DNA from: Bacillota bacterium | GTDB lineage: Bacteria > Bacillota > Clostridia > Acetivibrionales > JANLFN01 | NCBI GenBank assembly: GCA_023421675.1 | Contig: JAEZTC010000013.1 | Coordinates: 496,001-560,000 of the forward strand | Direction of reading: 5' to 3' | Length of the DNA stretch: 64,000 nucleotides | In this document: piece after piece, positions 33,634 through 41,671 of the stretch | Position numbering within the stretch: the first letter of the stretch is position 1 | Layout: the number at the start of each line of letters is the position of its first letter | Position numbers and translations under genes: made by a program | The notes under the pieces: generated by a model | Database searches by the model: none | Told to the model about the DNA's origin: nothing | The model's input: only the letters and a program-made list of their open reading frames with translations

Positions 33634-34857
33634 ATGTTTAATGTAAGCAGCGTTGAAGAAACACTTAAGCTCATTGATGAAAAGTTCAGCGAATATAGTC
33701 TTGAATCCGAAAGGATAGATATTACTCAAGCAGTTGGCAGGATTACTTCGGAGGATATTTATTCCAAAGAAGATGTTCCTGGTTTTAACAGGTCTTTGGT
33801 TGATGGATATGCAGTTTATTCCCAAGACACCAATGGGGCCAGTGAAGCAATTCCTGCCCAACTCATATTTGCAGGTGAAGTCAAAATGGGTGAAAAACCC
33901 CAATTGAAGCTGGAAAGGGGACAGGCTGTATACGTACCTACAGGAGGAGAAATTCCTCAGGGTGCGGACGCAATGGTAATGATAGAATACACCGAGAACC
34001 TTGAGGATGGATTTATATATATCGAAAAAGCAGCAGCGCCTGGAAACCATATTGTTTTTAAGGGTGATGATACAAGAATACAGCAGAAGGTCATATCAAA
34101 AAACCACGTTTTAAGACCACAGGATATTGGTGCACTGGCAGCCTTGGGCTATAGAAATGTGCCTGTCAAAGCAAAACTAAAGGTAGGAATAGTTTCTACA
34201 GGTGACGAGCTTGTTGATATTGAAGAACAGACAGAGGGTTCAAAGGTAAGAGATGTAAACACATATGCTTTAAATGCTGAAATTATAAGCTTTGGCGCCA
34301 AGCCTGTTTTGTACGGCATAATCAGGGATGGGTATGAAAAAGTAAAACAAGCTGTTGAAAAAGCAGTTTCCGAGTGCGATGTCGTTCTTATTTCTGGCGG
34401 TAGCTCAGTAGGACAAAAGGATGAAACCTATAATGTAATCCGTTCGCTTGAGGAAGCCGAAATGCTGATTCATGGGATTGCTGTAAAACCCGGGAAGCCT
34501 ACTATATTAGCAAAAGCAGGTAGAAAAGCTATAATCGGGCTGCCTGGTCATCCGGTTTCTGCATACTTTATATATAAAATAATTGTTTCGCATATTTTGA
34601 ATGTTATGAGTGGAATTAATAAAGGCCCCAAGCCTTATATTAATGCTTCCATTGTAGGAAACTACCCATCCAATAACGGGCGTGAGGAATACCTTCCCGT
34701 AAGGCTTGTTAAAGGCAATGAAGGTTTTTTTGCATATCCGGTATTCGGTAAGTCGGGTCTTATTACAATTTTAGCTTTAGCTTCCGGATATGTACGAATA
34801 AAACGCGGGCAGGAAGGCTTATCGGCAGGACAAAAGGTTGAGGTTACAATTTTTTAG
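33634..34857 (+). CDS. moeA: MoeA, molybdenum/tungsten insertase
   Basis: The start ATG 33634 gives 407 residues beginning MFNVSSVEETLKLID; a TTG at 33616 is also possible, and neither has a clean ribosome site because the gene overlaps or abuts the end of tupC. MoeA motifs are the DGYAVYS segment near 48, SGGSSVGQKDETY, GIAVKPGKPT and GLPGHPVSAYF. The enzyme inserts metal into adenylated pterin, releasing AMP. A second, longer MoeA follows directly. Organisms using both metals often carry two MoeA paralogues, so one may serve tungsten (inference). Confidence 0.9.
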   Translation: MFNVSSVEETLKLIDEKFSEYSLESERIDITQAVGRITSEDIYSKEDVPGFNRSLVDGYAVYSQDTNGASEAIPAQLIFAGEVKMGEKPQLKLERGQAVYVPTGGEIPQGADAMVMIEYTENLEDGFIYIEKAAAPGNHIVFKGDDTRIQQKVISKNHVLRPQDIGALAALGYRNVPVKAKLKVGIVSTGDELVDIEEQTEGSKVRDVNTYALNAEIISFGAKPVLYGIIRDGYEKVKQAVEKAVSECDVVLISGGSSVGQKDETYNVIRSLEEAEMLIHGIAVKPGKPTILAKAGRKAIIGLPGHPVSAYFIYKIIVSHILNVMSGINKGPKPYINASIVGNYPSNNGREEYLPVRLVKGNEGFFAYPVFGKSGLITILALASGYVRIKRGQEGLSAGQKVEVTIF

Positions 34858-34886
34858 TTCCGGTTAGTAAATGAAGGAGTACTAAA

Positions 34887-36770
34887 ATGGGATACACATA
34901 TCTTGATAATATTGAAATGGACGAAGCATTAGTAATATATTTGAATGAACTTAAAAAGAAGGGTGCTGAACTTGGAAATGAAAAGCTGCTGGTATCAGAA
35001 AGCTTTGGAAGAATAACCTCGGAAGCGGTTTTTGCCAAAATATCATCACCACACTACAATGCATGTGCTATGGATGGAATCGCTCTTTTTTCAGGTAAAA
35101 CCTCGGGTGCTACAGACACTACACCTGTGTATCTGAAACCTGATAAGGACTTTATAAGGGTGGATACCGGAGATCCTCTGCCACAAGACTGTGATGCAGT
35201 GGTTATGATAGAGGATGTAATTGATCTTGAAGACGGTAATATAAAATTGATTTCTGCCGCAGCTCCATGGCAGCATATAAGGCAGATTGGAGAGGATATT
35301 TGCGCAGGAGAAATGATTCTTGCATCAAATACATTGATTGAGCCAGCTGCAATGGGTGCTCTACTGGCAGGTGGGATACTTGATATCAGTGTAAAAAAGA
35401 AACCTGTAATAGGGTTGATACCAACAGGAGACGAAATAGTAAGCCCAAAGGAAAACCCTGAAGAAGGGGAAATAATAGAATTCAATACTTCGATATTTTC
35501 GGGTATGGTAACCACGTGGGGTGCAATACCGAAGGTTTATGGTATAGTACCCGATGAATTTGAACTTATAAAACAAGCTATTGTGAAGGCTACCAATGAA
35601 TGTGATCTGGTAATTATAAATGCAGGCTCTTCAGCCGGAAGAGGCGATTTTTCATCAAAGGCGATTGAAGAAACAGGTGAAATGCTTATTCATGGTATAG
35701 CAATAAAACCAGGAAAGCCAACAATTCTTGGAATAGTAAATAACCGTCCTGTGATAGGTGTTCCGGGATATCCTGTTTCAGGAATAATCGTTATGGAAAA
35801 GCTGGTCAAAAGAGTAGTTGAAAGTCTCTTGAAAAGTACTTTTACTCAAGCTGTGACTGTAGAGGCTGTTCTTACACGTAAGCTTGTATCTTCCTTAAAA
35901 TATAGGGAGTTTGTGCGGATGAAGCTTGGACAGGTCGGTGAAAGACTTGTTGCTACACCTCTTAATAGAGGTGCAGGTGTTGTAACCTCCTTTGTTAAGG
36001 CTGACGGAATAATGGAAATACCTTTGAATAGTGAAGGCTTTGATGCGGGACAAAGCGTACAGGTTAGACTTTTAAGAAGTGAAAGTGAAGTAAGAAATTC
36101 ACTTGTTATTGTTGGCAGCCATGACCCTTTAATTGATATAGTGTCAGACCTTATGAGAAAAAACTACCCGGGAGAATTTGTTTCATCTGCTCATGTAGGA
36201 AGCATGGGTGGTATTATGGCTGTAAAGAGAGGAGAAGCCCATACTGCAGGCATTCATCTGCTTGATGAAGTTACAGGTGAATATAATCAAAGTTATGTAA
36301 ATAAATATCTTTCAAATGAGAAGATATCAATAATAAAAGGAGTAAAAAGAATACAGGGATTTATGACAGCACCCGGCAACCCTCTGAACATAAGCAGTGT
36401 AGCTGACCTTACCAGGTCAGGTATCAGATATGTTAACAGACAAAGGGGTTCAGGGACAAGGATATTGTTGGATTATATGATGAAGCAAAATAATATTGAA
36501 GCGCAAGGTATATATGGATATCAACGTGAGGAGTTTACACATTTAGCAGTTGCCGCACTTATGGCAGCGGGAAGCGCAGACACTGGACTGGGCATATATT
36601 CTGCTGCCAGGGCATATGGCCTTGACTTTGTACCAGTATGCGAAGAAGAATATGATTTTATAATACCGGAAAGGTTTGTTGACTTGCGTATTATAAAACA
36701 TTTTATAGAAATACTGAGGTCGGATGAGTTCCTGAAAAAGCTGGAGGATTTGGGGGGATATAATGTTTGA
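34887..36770 (+). CDS. MoeA fused to a periplasmic-binding-protein-like domain
   Basis: This 627-residue protein has a MoeA part (about 1-400: CAMDGIALF, NAGSSAGRGDFSSK, GIAIKPGKPTILG, GVPGYPVSG). The C-terminal PBP-like domain (about 404-627) starts VIVGSHDPLIDIVSDLM and contains MGGIMAVKRGEAHTAGIH and RGSGTRILLD. The C-terminal part has no signal peptide, so it is cytoplasmic and could bind oxyanion or pterin to channel tungstate to the insertase or to sense it. This fusion is known in Clostridia, but its function is not established. The stop overlaps moaA by 8 bases. Confidence 0.9.
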   Translation: MGYTYLDNIEMDEALVIYLNELKKKGAELGNEKLLVSESFGRITSEAVFAKISSPHYNACAMDGIALFSGKTSGATDTTPVYLKPDKDFIRVDTGDPLPQDCDAVVMIEDVIDLEDGNIKLISAAAPWQHIRQIGEDICAGEMILASNTLIEPAAMGALLAGGILDISVKKKPVIGLIPTGDEIVSPKENPEEGEIIEFNTSIFSGMVTTWGAIPKVYGIVPDEFELIKQAIVKATNECDLVIINAGSSAGRGDFSSKAIEETGEMLIHGIAIKPGKPTILGIVNNRPVIGVPGYPVSGIIVMEKLVKRVVESLLKSTFTQAVTVEAVLTRKLVSSLKYREFVRMKLGQVGERLVATPLNRGAGVVTSFVKADGIMEIPLNSEGFDAGQSVQVRLLRSESEVRNSLVIVGSHDPLIDIVSDLMRKNYPGEFVSSAHVGSMGGIMAVKRGEAHTAGIHLLDEVTGEYNQSYVNKYLSNEKISIIKGVKRIQGFMTAPGNPLNISSVADLTRSGIRYVNRQRGSGTRILLDYMMKQNNIEAQGIYGYQREEFTHLAVAALMAAGSADTGLGIYSAARAYGLDFVPVCEEEYDFIIPERFVDLRIIKHFIEILRSDEFLKKLEDLGGYNV

Positions 36771-37719
36771 TAATCATGGAAGGAACATTGAATATTTAAG
36801 AATTTCCGTAACACAAAACTGCAACCTTAAGTGTCTCTATTGCTCTCCAGGACCGGATTGTAACAAAAAAAAGGAATGCAATATACTTACTCCGTCTGAT
36901 TTTAAAAATATTGCAGGTATTATGGCTGGTTTGGGTATAAATAAAATAAGAATAACAGGTGGGGAGCCGCTTGTAAGGACTGATATATGTGACATAATTC
37001 AAGGGATATCCGAAATAAAAGGAATAGAAGACATTTCAATGACTACAAATGGAGTTTTCCTGGATGAAATGGCAGCTGACCTTAAAAATGCCGGATTAAA
37101 AAGGCTTAACGTAAGTCTTGATTCTCTGAAAAAGGAAAAGTTTGCTCAGATTACAGGAGTTGACAGACTTTCTAATGTTCTTGAAGGTATAAAAAAGTCA
37201 ATTGATATAGGGTTATTACCCTTGAAAATAAATACAGTGCTTATAAAAGGGGTAAATGATTCTGAAATTGATGACTTTATGGATTTGACTAAGGAAATGC
37301 CTGTTGATGTAAGGTTCATAGAACTTATGCCTATAGGAAGATTTGGTGAAGAAAACAGGGATAAAATTATTTATAACTCTGACATAATAAAAGCCCGTCC
37401 TCAATTGATACCCCTTATAGTCAAGGAAAAAGGAGCACCTGCGCAGTATTATCGTATTAAAGATCACAAGGGGAGAATAGGGTTTATAAGCCCTATGAGC
37501 CATAAATTCTGTAATTGCTGTAACAGGATTAGACTTACATGTGATGGTAAAATTAAACCTTGTCTTGGCAGCAATGGCGAGGTGGATTTGTATGAAGTTA
37601 TTAATGATATTGATAAACTTACTCAAAGAATAAAGTTTGCTATCCTTCAAAAGCCTGAAGGTCATAATTTTGAAACAAGCTTTAATTCTGACAGAAGTAT
37701 GAATGCAATAGGAGGATAG
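36763..37719 (+). CDS. moaA: GTP 3',8-cyclase MoaA
   Basis: This 318-residue radical SAM enzyme has the N-terminal cluster ligands CNLKCLYC (Cys20, 24, 27), the second [4Fe-4S] ligands in [21 protein letters not shown], and the C-terminal double glycine of SMNAIGG that MoaA needs. Together with MoaC it makes cyclic pyranopterin monophosphate from GTP, the first step of pterin cofactor synthesis. It overlaps the MoeA fusion by 8 bases and is 5 bases from moaC. Confidence 0.95.
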   Translation: MFDNHGRNIEYLRISVTQNCNLKCLYCSPGPDCNKKKECNILTPSDFKNIAGIMAGLGINKIRITGGEPLVRTDICDIIQGISEIKGIEDISMTTNGVFLDEMAADLKNAGLKRLNVSLDSLKKEKFAQITGVDRLSNVLEGIKKSIDIGLLPLKINTVLIKGVNDSEIDDFMDLTKEMPVDVRFIELMPIGRFGEENRDKIIYNSDIIKARPQLIPLIVKEKGAPAQYYRIKDHKGRIGFISPMSHKFCNCCNRIRLTCDGKIKPCLGSNGEVDLYEVINDIDKLTQRIKFAILQKPEGHNFETSFNSDRSMNAIGG

Positions 37720-37724
37720 CTGTT

Positions 37725-38222
37725 ATGTGTAAATCAGAATTGTCGCATGTAGACAGTAAAGGCAACGCACGAATGGTTGATGTTTCTTCAAAGGCCCAGA
37801 CTGTACGTGAAGCTACTGCAAGCGGACGGGTAAGAATGGATTCCCAAACCATTTCAATGATTACAAATGGTGAAATACCTAAAGGGGATGTGCTCCCTAC
37901 AGCACGTATTGCAGGAATTATGGCTGCCAAAAAAACGGACTCCATCATTCCAATGTGCCATAACATTCCTATAGATTCTATAAAAGTGGATCTTAATGCA
38001 AACATAAATGACGGATTTATAGATATTAAAGCAGTTGTAAAATGTACATGGAAAACAGGTGTTGAAATGGAAGCTTTAACAGCTGTATCTGCTGCTGCTT
38101 TGACTGTATATGACATGTGCAAGGCTGTTGATAAAAATATGATAATTGAAGATATCAGGTTGATTAAAAAAACAGGTGGCAAATCAGGTGATTACATCCA
38201 TGAGGGTTATGCAAATTTATAA
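37725..38222 (+). CDS. moaC: Cyclic pyranopterin monophosphate synthase MoaC
   Basis: This 165-residue protein carries the MoaC signatures [27 protein letters not shown] and [20 protein letters not shown], plus the C-terminal [10 protein letters not shown]. It completes conversion of the MoaA product to cyclic pyranopterin monophosphate. A GGAGG site lies just before the ATG within the moaA end. moaE and a mobA-type gene are not in the window. Confidence 0.95.
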   Translation: MCKSELSHVDSKGNARMVDVSSKAQTVREATASGRVRMDSQTISMITNGEIPKGDVLPTARIAGIMAAKKTDSIIPMCHNIPIDSIKVDLNANINDGFIDIKAVVKCTWKTGVEMEALTAVSAAALTVYDMCKAVDKNMIIEDIRLIKKTGGKSGDYIHEGYANL

Positions 38223-38247
38223 TAATTGAGAATGGAGGCTTGTTATA

Positions 38248-38679
38248 ATGGCACAAGTAATTGGAATAAATATAAGCGAGAAAAAAGGTGTTCCAAAAAC
38301 AACGATAGATGAAGGTGAATTTATTGTGGACTTTGGTCTTAAAGGAGATGCCCATGGCGGCAATTGGCACCGTCAGGTAAGTTTTCTGGGACAGGAAAGC
38401 ATTGATAAGATGACGGAGCTTGGTATAAAAGGCTTGTGTACAGGAAAGTTTGCTGAGAATATAACAACTAAAGGAATTACTCTTTATACCTTACCGATTG
38501 GAACCAGATTAACTATTGGGGAGGTTGAATTTGAAGTAACTCAGATAGGAAAGGAATGTCATCAAAAGTGCGCCATATATCATCAGATTGGAGATTGCAT
38601 TATGCCAAAGGAAGGTATATTTGCAAAGGTTATTAGGGGTGGTAAAGTTAAAAAAGGCGATCGTATTGATATTTTATAG
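38248..38679 (+). CDS. MOSC-domain protein
   Basis: This 143-residue stand-alone MOSC protein has the typical DFGLKGDAHGGNWHRQVSFL motif, FAENITTKGI and the conserved Cys in IGKECHQKCAIY, the residue expected to bind the pterin cofactor or carry sulfur. Stand-alone MOSC proteins occur in many anaerobes beside pterin genes, with a presumed role in cofactor handling or sulfuration. It ends the tup-moa operon; I saw no strong terminator before the module B promoter. Confidence 0.88.
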   Translation: MAQVIGINISEKKGVPKTTIDEGEFIVDFGLKGDAHGGNWHRQVSFLGQESIDKMTELGIKGLCTGKFAENITTKGITLYTLPIGTRLTIGEVEFEVTQIGKECHQKCAIYHQIGDCIMPKEGIFAKVIRGGKVKKGDRIDIL

Positions 38680-38710
38680 CGTTTTTTCTATAAGCTTTAA
38701 AAAAGTATTG

Positions 38711-38740
38711 TTTATTATCGTTTATTCTTGTTTATTTTCG
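38711..38740 (+). promoter_or_regulatory. Three tandem decamer operator-like repeats before module B
   Basis: TTTATTATCG, TTTATTCTTG and TTTATTTTCG run head to tail (38711-38720, 38721-38730, 38731-38740), upstream of the -35 box at 38761. The first shares TATTATCG with the repeats before module A at 18862. Phased repeats suit a DeoR-type oligomer. Confidence 0.6.
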
Positions 38741-38760
38741 AAAATAATATATTATTCCTA

Positions 38761-38789
38761 TTGACAATTGAATAAAAGAAAAGTATCAT
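38761..38789 (+). promoter_or_regulatory. Promoter of module B
   Basis: TTGACA (38761-38766), a 17-base spacer and TATCAT (38784-38789). Transcription would start near 38796, just before the 18-base element at 38808. Confidence 0.75.
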
Positions 38790-38800
38790 AATAACATAAT

Positions 38801-38836
38801 ATCATCTTGTTATAACATTATATTGATATAGCACAA
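38801..38836. promoter_or_regulatory. Operator-like element, copy 1 (module B start)
   Basis: TGTTATAACATTATATTG (38808-38825) is identical to 49473-49490. It contains the palindrome GTTATAAC and lies inside a larger imperfect inverted repeat (CTTGTTATA ... TATAGCACAAG). The position just after the predicted transcription start suits repression. The GntR protein encoded at 47043 is the best candidate binder. Confidence 0.55.
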
Positions 38837-38943
38837 GATAAAATTTTATATCTTAAGAAATGCAGTTTTTATAACCCGAAAATATTTAAAAATTAATGTT
38901 AAATTATCTAATCTAAAAATTCTAAAAAGTGAGGTTATCTAAA

Positions 38944-39330
38944 ATGCGTGTAGCAAACATTGAAAATGTCGGTATTCAAGCTAGTGAACATTCTTTTGAA
39001 AATCTTCTTGCAAAAAAAGAAAACAATGTACTAAGGGATTCATTTATCTTAATCTCTCCCGAAAATTCAGACACAACCCTTAATACAGCAGGCTATACCA
39101 CTGTATATCCAGGCTGCAGAACAAGCGGGCACAGCCATCCTGACCTTGAAGAAATCTATCATATAGTAAAGGGTAAGGGAATTATGAAGGTTGGCGACGA
39201 AGAATTTGAAGTTAAAGCAGGAGATACATTCCTTGTTCCTCTCGGAGGACTTTTCCATACAACTGTTAATCCTAATAAAGAGCCACTTGAATATTTCTGG
39301 ATAGTTACAAAGGACCCTAAAACTCTGTAA
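38944..39330 (+). CDS. Cupin-domain protein
   Basis: The start ATG 38944 follows GTGAGG; the GTG at 38929 is part of that site. The 128-residue single cupin has metal-binding residues in SGHSHPDLEEIYHIVKGKG (H, H, E) and the second-motif His in GLFHTTVNP. Small cupins of this type in sugar operons are isomerases, mutarotases or ligand-binding accessory proteins. It is the first gene of module B. The substrate is unknown. Confidence 0.8.
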   Translation: MRVANIENVGIQASEHSFENLLAKKENNVLRDSFILISPENSDTTLNTAGYTTVYPGCRTSGHSHPDLEEIYHIVKGKGIMKVGDEEFEVKAGDTFLVPLGGLFHTTVNPNKEPLEYFWIVTKDPKTL

Positions 39331-39375
39331 TTGTAAGATGTAATAACTGTATTTATGTATATCACCTATAGGTAA

Positions 39376-39452
39376 ATGTATTATGTTTGCTGGTTGGTGA
39401 CACAACATACAAGTGTTATGGCTAGTAGTTAAAGCAAATACATGTATTATGT
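39376..39452. repeat. 11-nt direct repeat in the gap before the sugar permease
   Basis: ATGTATTATGT occurs at 39376-39386 and 39442-39452 in the 171-base gap between the cupin and the permease. No promoter or terminator was obvious in this gap. Confidence 0.4.
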
Positions 39453-39501
39453 CAACAAATAACAAAGGTGTGTTGATTACGAAGGGATTGGAGGCAATAA
39501 A

Positions 39502-40491
39502 ATGGATAACACCGCTAACGATAAAACAGTGAGTGTACAGGAAAGCTGGCTCCTTAAAAACAGCCGGGCTCTGCTTAAACAAAATCTTGGTGTATATATG
39601 GCCTTGTTAGGCATAATAATTATTTCTGCGATATTATCACCGGTTTTTTTAACAACAACAAATATTTTTAATGTACTGCGACAGGCTTCAGCGGTAGGAA
39701 TAATCAGTATAGGTGCTACCCTGGTTATACTTAACGGAGGAATAGACTTATCAGTTGGATCGCTGCTTTCTTTAACAGCTTGTGTGACAACTGGATTAAT
39801 GGCTGGAAAAGATGGTATGACTCTGGTAACAATTCTGGTAGTTCTACTTATAGGTATTCTTTTTGGATTTATAAATGGAATAATTACAACTAAAAGAAAA
39901 GTTGAGCCATTTATAATTACTTTAGCAATAAGTACTGTTCTTCAAGGTATAGTGCTTGTTTATACAAAGGGTTCTCCTGTAGGACAGATTGCACCAAATC
40001 TTAAATTCCTGGGAAATGGTTATCTGTGGGTTATTCCGGTACCGGTAATATTATTCGCTGCAGTGTTTGTAATTGCTGCAATTATGCTTCGCCGTACTGT
40101 ATTTGGCAGATATATTTACAGCGTAGGCGGTAACCCCGAAGCATCAAGACTTTCAGGTATAAAAGTAGACAGAAATAAGATTTATGTGTACATGCTTTCA
40201 GGAGTTTCTGCTGCAATTGCAGGAATACTTCTTGCATCACGTGTAAGTGTTGGTGACCCATACATGGGCAGAGGACTTGAACTTGATGCAATAGCAGCTG
40301 CTGTAATAGGCGGTACAAGCATGGCTGGAGGAGTAGGTGGATTAGGTGGAACGGTAGCAGGTGTTCTTATTATAACAATAATGAACAACATGCTTAACCT
40401 TCTTAATGTATCACCATTTGTACAGCAGATTGTAAAGGGCTTGATAATAATTTTAGCAGTAGTACTACAGAAAAAACCATCCAAAAAGTAG
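39502..40491 (+). CDS. Ribose-type sugar ABC transporter permease
   Basis: This 329-residue integral membrane protein of the RbsC family has about eight to ten helices and the conserved loop GGNPEASRLSGIKVDRNK, followed by DAIAAAVIGGTSMAGG. With the binding protein (40557) and the two-domain ATPase (41672) it forms a complete importer for a monosaccharide, polyol or inositol-like solute. The gene order permease, binding protein, ATPase is less common than rbsA-rbsC-rbsB. A GGAGGC site precedes the ATG. Confidence 0.92.
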   Translation: MDNTANDKTVSVQESWLLKNSRALLKQNLGVYMALLGIIIISAILSPVFLTTTNIFNVLRQASAVGIISIGATLVILNGGIDLSVGSLLSLTACVTTGLMAGKDGMTLVTILVVLLIGILFGFINGIITTKRKVEPFIITLAISTVLQGIVLVYTKGSPVGQIAPNLKFLGNGYLWVIPVPVILFAAVFVIAAIMLRRTVFGRYIYSVGGNPEASRLSGIKVDRNKIYVYMLSGVSAAIAGILLASRVSVGDPYMGRGLELDAIAAAVIGGTSMAGGVGGLGGTVAGVLIITIMNNMLNLLNVSPFVQQIVKGLIIILAVVLQKKPSKK

Positions 40492-40556
40492 TTGTTTATC
40501 ACAGGATAATATCTTGTGTTAACAATAAAAAACAATTTTAAAGGGAGGCTTTTTAA

Positions 40557-41588
40557 ATGTTTAAAAGGTTAGTTAGCGTTATCGCAATTCTTGCAATGAT
40601 GGCAACCATCTTCGCAGCATGTGGCAGCAGCAGTTCCTCAGACACAAGTTCATCCAGCAGTGCTGCAGCAAGCACAGCAGCAAGTACTACATCGGATAAA
40701 AAGTTTAAGATTGGTTTCTCAAATGCATCAGTTTCCAACACATGGCGTGTAGCTATGTATGACATGATGAAAGAAGAAGCAGCAAAACATCCTAATGTTG
40801 AATTGCTTTATACAGATGCAAATGATAACGCAGCAAAACAGAACAGTGACGTTGATGATTTACTCGCAAAGGGTATTGACGCGCTTTTGATTTCTCCTTC
40901 AACAGAAGCTGCTCTTAACCCAGCAATTGAAAAAGCTTATGCCAAAGGAATTCCTGTAATAGTATTTGACCGCAGACCTACAACTGATAAATATACTACA
41001 TTTGTTGTAACTGATGACGTTAAAAACGGTGAATTATCAGCACAGAGACTTGTTGACCAGCTCATTAAAAAGAATGGTTCAGCTAAGGGTTCAGTAGTTG
41101 TAATCCAGGCATTCATGGGAAGTGGACCTCAGATTGATAGATACAAAGGTATAAAGAACATACTTGATAAATATCCAGAAATAAAAATCGTAGCTGATCA
41201 GCCAGCAGACTTCCAGAGAGCAAAGGGACAGTCAGTTATGGAAAATATTCTTCAGGCTAACAGCAAGTTTGATGCAGTTATATCAGAATCAGGTGAATCA
41301 CTTGCAGGTGCAATTGATGCTATGAAAGCTGCAAAGCGTCTTGATGGTGTAATCATCGAAAACATTGATGGATACAATGGAATACTGAAGTATATCAAGG
41401 AAGGCATTGTTGATTCAACTTCATTATTCCCAGCAGGATTAGGTAAGGAAGCATTACTCGTTGCTCTTAAAGTATTGAACGGCGAAAAGGTTGAAAAGCT
41501 TACAGCTCTTGAAAACATTCAGGTTACTAAGGATAACGTAGATAAATACTACGCTGCTGACAAACCAGAAGGTGCTTGGACATATTAA
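40557..41588 (+). CDS. Sugar-binding lipoprotein of the ribose-type importer
   Basis: This 343-residue lipoprotein has lipobox FAAC (Cys22) and a Ser/Ala-rich linker (about 24-45), followed by a periplasmic binding protein domain of the RbsB type (about 48-343), with IGFSNASVSNTWR at the first strand and DALLISPSTEAALNPAI. It delivers the module substrate to the permease. An AGGGAGG site precedes the ATG. A strong hairpin lies just after the stop, and such hairpins often stabilise the upstream mRNA and raise binding-protein output. Confidence 0.9.
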   Translation: MFKRLVSVIAILAMMATIFAACGSSSSSDTSSSSSAAASTAASTTSDKKFKIGFSNASVSNTWRVAMYDMMKEEAAKHPNVELLYTDANDNAAKQNSDVDDLLAKGIDALLISPSTEAALNPAIEKAYAKGIPVIVFDRRPTTDKYTTFVVTDDVKNGELSAQRLVDQLIKKNGSAKGSVVVIQAFMGSGPQIDRYKGIKNILDKYPEIKIVADQPADFQRAKGQSVMENILQANSKFDAVISESGESLAGAIDAMKAAKRLDGVIIENIDGYNGILKYIKEGIVDSTSLFPAGLGKEALLVALKVLNGEKVEKLTALENIQVTKDNVDKYYAADKPEGAWTY

Positions 41589-41609
41589 TCAGAATGCAGC
41601 AAATTGAAC

Positions 41610-41634
41610 TGGCCGGGGATAAAATCCCCGGCTG
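41610..41634 (+). promoter_or_regulatory. Intergenic hairpin after the binding-protein gene
   Basis: A nine-base-pair stem GCCGGGGAT / ATCCCCGGC with loop AAA (41612-41632) has no T run after it. It is a likely processing or stability element that sets expression of the binding protein above the ATPase. Confidence 0.65.
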
Positions 41635-41671
41635 GTACATTAAACAAGGTTTTTTGAAAGGAGACCTCGGT

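Noticed and set aside
34844..35038. Antisense frame at the start of the MoeA fusion
   Set aside because: It is the complement of a clear coding region with no ribosome site.
39331..39501. Possible riboswitch before the sugar permease
   Set aside because: Short direct repeats are present, but I found no coherent set of helices or known motif.
41576..41671. N-terminal extension of the sugar ATPase
   Set aside because: The extension covers the GC hairpin and the end of the binding-protein gene; the internal ATG at 41672 has a perfect AAAGGAG site and family-like start.
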